Shown here: positions 32,253 to 34,653 of the stretch, piece by piece | Layout of the letters: each line of letters starts with the position of its first letter | Numbering within the stretch: the stretch's first letter is position 1 | Source of the DNA: CAYSPU01 sp964432995 | Lineage (GTDB): Bacteria > Verrucomicrobiota > Verrucomicrobiia > Limisphaerales > JAHDYP01 | Assembly: GCA_964432995.1 (NCBI GenBank) | Contig: CAYSPU010000024.1 | Location: forward strand, 1-34,653 | Length of the DNA stretch: 34,653 bases | Reading direction: 5' to 3' | Notes under the pieces: generated by a model | What the model was told of the DNA's origin: nothing | Databases searched by the model: none | Seen by the model: only the letters and a program-made list of their open reading frames with translations | Translations under genes and position numbers: made by a program

Positions 32253-33722
32253 ATGAGTACAACACCACAGCCAACGATCGCTCGACGGACCACGGCCTTC
32301 GCCAAACACCAAAACCACACGGGAGCAGCGAGGTTGTTCTCGACGATCCTGCTGCTCGCCATTCCGGAGGCAACATCTGCCCAGCTCAGCCCGTTTCCCG
32401 TTGCCACCCAGGGCGTTGCGATGAGCGTGTCCTTCGACGGCGGCAATTACCTCGTCGGGATCGAGAATCACCTGACATCCCCGACCACAATTGCCGCCCA
32501 GGTCATCTCCACCAACGGCACGAAGGTCGGATCGCTGATCCCGACTGGTCGCTCGGGGATCGCTACCGCACTGGCATTTGACGGCACCAATCACCTGCTG
32601 ATCTGGGAAGATAACGAGCTGGGGACGCTCACGGGCGATACCGGCTGGAAGGTCTACGGCCAGTTCATCAGCAAGGCCGGAACCAACGTCGGGTCGCCTT
32701 TCGCCATCACTTCCGCCGGCATTTGGTTCGACGGAATCAAGACCATGGCCTACGGCGGCGGGCGTTACCTCGTCACCTACACCCGGCTCATCGTTCCCGC
32801 CCTGGGTGGGGACTCGCGCAATCGCTACATCGCGGGGCGCATCGTCGAACCCAACGGCAGCCTGGGGGACGAATTCCGTATCAGCGCCGGTTACGGCAAG
32901 GCCAGCGACGTGGCGTTCGACGGGGCCAGTTTCTTCGTGGTCTGGTGCGAGGACGAGGAGGATCGGCAGATCCGAGGGCGCTTCGTCAGTCCCGCGGGAG
33001 TTCCCGGGGCGGAGGTTCTCATCAACTCGGGCCTCGCGCCGAGTGACAACCCGAAATCCGTCACCTTTGACGGCACGAATTACCTGGTGATCTGGAACGA
33101 GGAGGTGGACGGAGCGGACACGGGCACCTGGGATGTGTTCGGCCAACGTGTGAGCACCACCGGCACCCTCGTTGGCGAGAGAATCACCGTCACCAGCGAG
33201 CCCGGTCCGCAGATGGCCACGACGGTCTCCTTCGATGGCGCGAACTACCTCGCGGTCTGGATCGACATGCAGAACGACACAAACTGGGATCTCTGCGGGC
33301 AGTTCGTCAGCAAGGAGGGCTCGCTCGTCGGCGACAAGCTGGCTCTCAGCACCGAGGCCGGCAACCAGCTCGGCGGCGCGGGCTATGCCCATGGCCAGCA
33401 TCTGGTGATGGTGAACCACGGCGTGGTCATGGGGGAAGGGGGGATTACCCAGGTTGATTCCGCCACCGGCATGTTTCTCGCCCCGCTCCCCGCTCTTCGC
33501 ATCGACACGAGCGCAGCCAGCTTGGGAGTGGGGGCTGGCGGATTCGGCTTCACCATCACCGGTGTCAGCGGTCAGACCGTGGTGATCGAGGCAGCCGCGG
33601 AACTGGCCGCTCCAAGCTGGGTGTCCGTGGGAACCAACACCCTCGCCAACGGGTCAGCCTCCTTCAGCGATGTGGCCTGGACGAACCACGCCAGTCGGTT
33701 CTACCGCGTCCGCTCGCCTTGA
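32253..33722 (+). CDS. Secreted seven-repeat (probable seven-bladed) propeller protein
   Basis: No named family is recognised. The ATG at 32253, with GAAGAGAG upstream, gives 489 residues; an earlier start at 32163 falls on the promoter. A signal segment lies near 27-45 (LFSTILLLAIPEATSAQ). Seven repeats of about 45-60 residues follow (about 56-412). Each starts with a phrase such as VSFDGGNYLVGIE, LAFDGTNHLLIWED, VAFDGASFFVVW, VTFDGTNYLVIW or VSFDGANYLAVW, and contains a return strand such as VYGQFISKAGTNVG or VFGQRVSTTGTLVG. Seven such units suggest a beta-propeller. The C-terminal ~70 residues, ending ASRFYRVRSP, are the module found in two other secreted proteins of the window. It diverges from the AI-2E gene and has its own promoter. 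Confidence 0.8.
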   Translation: MSTTPQPTIARRTTAFAKHQNHTGAARLFSTILLLAIPEATSAQLSPFPVATQGVAMSVSFDGGNYLVGIENHLTSPTTIAAQVISTNGTKVGSLIPTGRSGIATALAFDGTNHLLIWEDNELGTLTGDTGWKVYGQFISKAGTNVGSPFAITSAGIWFDGIKTMAYGGGRYLVTYTRLIVPALGGDSRNRYIAGRIVEPNGSLGDEFRISAGYGKASDVAFDGASFFVVWCEDEEDRQIRGRFVSPAGVPGAEVLINSGLAPSDNPKSVTFDGTNYLVIWNEEVDGADTGTWDVFGQRVSTTGTLVGERITVTSEPGPQMATTVSFDGANYLAVWIDMQNDTNWDLCGQFVSKEGSLVGDKLALSTEAGNQLGGAGYAHGQHLVMVNHGVVMGEGGITQVDSATGMFLAPLPALRIDTSAASLGVGAGGFGFTITGVSGQTVVIEAAAELAAPSWVSVGTNTLANGSASFSDVAWTNHASRFYRVRSP

Positions 33723-33738
33723 ATGCGGATCCAAGCAC

Positions 33739-33776
33739 CGCCGCAGGGGAAGACGGGACTGCTTCCCTCTGCGGCG
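33739..33776 (+). terminator. Stem-loop after the propeller gene
   Basis: CGCCGCAGGGGAAG pairs with CTTCCCTCTGCGGCG with a single bulge across a nine-base loop, 16 bases after the stop. There is no T-tract, so it may stabilise the mRNA end instead of terminating. Confidence 0.45.
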
Positions 33777-34437
33777 CGGGTACATCCTCCAAGTCACAGC
33801 CGCGTCGAGTCGGACGCCCTCACCCGCGGCGATGGCCTGCTTGAGACTGCCAGGCCGCGGCTCGTCTGGAGCGGAGCCAAGGGTGCGTGCGTTTCATGCT
33901 GCGGGTCAGGAAGACCCGATCGAAACTGGCGGCGCGATCGGAGGACGAAGGCGGTTCCGAACCTCCAACCGCCTCCCGCCCGCTCGCCGCTGCTGCGACC
34001 GAGGGACCGGTCGCGCTCCGCCGTCCTGGCGGGCAGCAGCCTCAACCGGCCGGACGCATTGCCGAAGCCACGAGAGCCGAATCCCGGGTGGCGATGTGAA
34101 AGAAAGGCGCGGCTGATCCGCGAAGCGCTGAGGACGGTGGCCGCCGGGCGGAACTGCGCGAGCAGCGCGGGAGATAGCCGCGCGTCATCCTTCCCTCAGG
34201 GTTCCAGATCACAGCCTGTCGTTCTGACTCTTTCCACTGCGCGGTGGAGAGGTCGCGCTGGTCGGAGAGGATTCCGGGATCGCCGCGAAGAAGTGCAAAA
34301 GCCGCAAAGGACACGGCCTGAGCGTTCGTTGTCCGCACAAGGGCACATGTCCGGCCCGGGGGTTATTGGGGTGGGCCGGTTCTGCGCCTTTTCGCAGATG
34401 GTCCGCTCTTCGGTTCCTTTGCGGTCCTTCGCGGCCT

Positions 34438-34582
34438 CTGTAAACAACAAGGAATCTGGCGCACCCTTCGGTCCGGATTCAACAGAAGCTCGCAGAGAAC
34501 CGCAAAGGCATGTCTCCCCCCGTATTCCTTTTGTGCCTTCTGCTTTTCGCGGCCAGTGCCTCTCTGCGGTTCTTCGCGGCCT
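34438..34582. repeat. Long interspersed repeat, copy B
   Basis: This copy aligns without gaps to 3211-3355, starting at CTGTAAACAACAAGGAATC, with about eight mismatches by eye. It is in the same orientation as copy A, 31 kb away. Confidence 0.85.
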
Positions 34583-34586
34583 TCTG

Positions 34587-34625
34587 TTGAGGATTGAGGA
34601 TTGGGGATTTTGCATTGGGGATTTG
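34587..34625. repeat. TTGAGGATTGAGGATTGGGG repeat block
   Basis: This block is close to the reverse complement of the AATCCTCAATCCC-type tails at 1655-1687 and 3055-3086, and its first 17 bases equal 3573-3589. It directly follows the 145-bp repeat. Confidence 0.6.
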
Positions 34626-34653
34626 GGTCCCGTCCTGAAATAGATTGGTACTT

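Larger units (their letters stand above)
33723..34653. other. Gene-free, repeat-rich right end of the window
   Basis: No reading frame here shows a family motif or a usable start. The long open frames on either strand run straight through the repeats and are probably spurious. Recognisable elements are the stem-loop at 33739-33776, the 145-bp repeat copy (34438-34582) and the TTGAGGATTG block (34587-34625). The segment from about 33780 to 34430 is GC-rich and shows nothing I can name. The last ~20 bases could be the edge of a further element. Confidence 0.65.

Noticed and set aside
33723..34643. 306-codon open frame in the right-hand intergenic DNA
   Set aside because: It starts directly at the previous stop, passes through a stem-loop and the 145-bp repeat, and changes composition along its length.

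Overview
The window is high-GC chromosomal DNA that reads as Verrucomicrobiota, probably near the Limisphaerales/Pedosphaera group; that rank is inference. The evidence is a 49-residue small basic protein of the Chlamydiae/Verrucomicrobia/Planctomycetes type, secreted LamG and propeller proteins ending in F-Y/F-R-x-x-x-P, many glycoside hydrolases, start codons that often lack a Shine-Dalgarno sequence, and interspersed intergenic repeats. A 37-base run of N shows that this is a draft or metagenome assembly.

Region 1 (1-8134, + strand) is a flagellar cluster: the C-terminal part of flhA, a divergent flhF, a 100-codon-class small membrane protein, fliA (sigma-28), motA, motB and a small CxCxxC protein. 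A secreted-protein gene on the opposite strand (1686-2885), bracketed by near-identical 64-bp repeats, and a repeat-rich kilobase without genes separate flhA from flhF.

Region 2 (8143-11073, + strand) is housekeeping: aroB behind a near-consensus promoter that predicts a leaderless mRNA, an unrecognised protein, the small basic protein and an RsuA/RluB-type pseudouridine synthase. It ends in five consecutive perfect hairpins (11076-11210).

Region 3 (28702 down to 11220, all on the - strand, about 17.5 kb) looks like a glycan-utilisation locus. In transcription order it holds a periplasmic-propeller sensor kinase, a NarL-type response regulator, a 1206-residue LamG/Ig surface protein, a GH36-like TIM-barrel enzyme, a GH172 (DUF2961) enzyme, a GH51 alpha-L-arabinofuranosidase with a carbohydrate-binding domain, a YgbA-like Cys-rich protein, and a second large secreted TIM-barrel protein interrupted by the assembly gap. 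The likely reading is extracellular capture and hydrolysis of an arabinofuranose-containing glycan, sensed by the propeller kinase. The substrate and the regulatory link are inferred.

Region 4 (28927-34653) holds a TrkH/KtrB potassium transporter with an extra N-terminal membrane region, an AI-2E-family transporter on the opposite strand, a secreted seven-repeat (probably seven-bladed) propeller protein behind a good promoter, and a gene-free repeat-rich end. That end carries a 145-bp sequence also present near position 3211. I saw no tRNA, rRNA, CRISPR array or complete insertion sequence.
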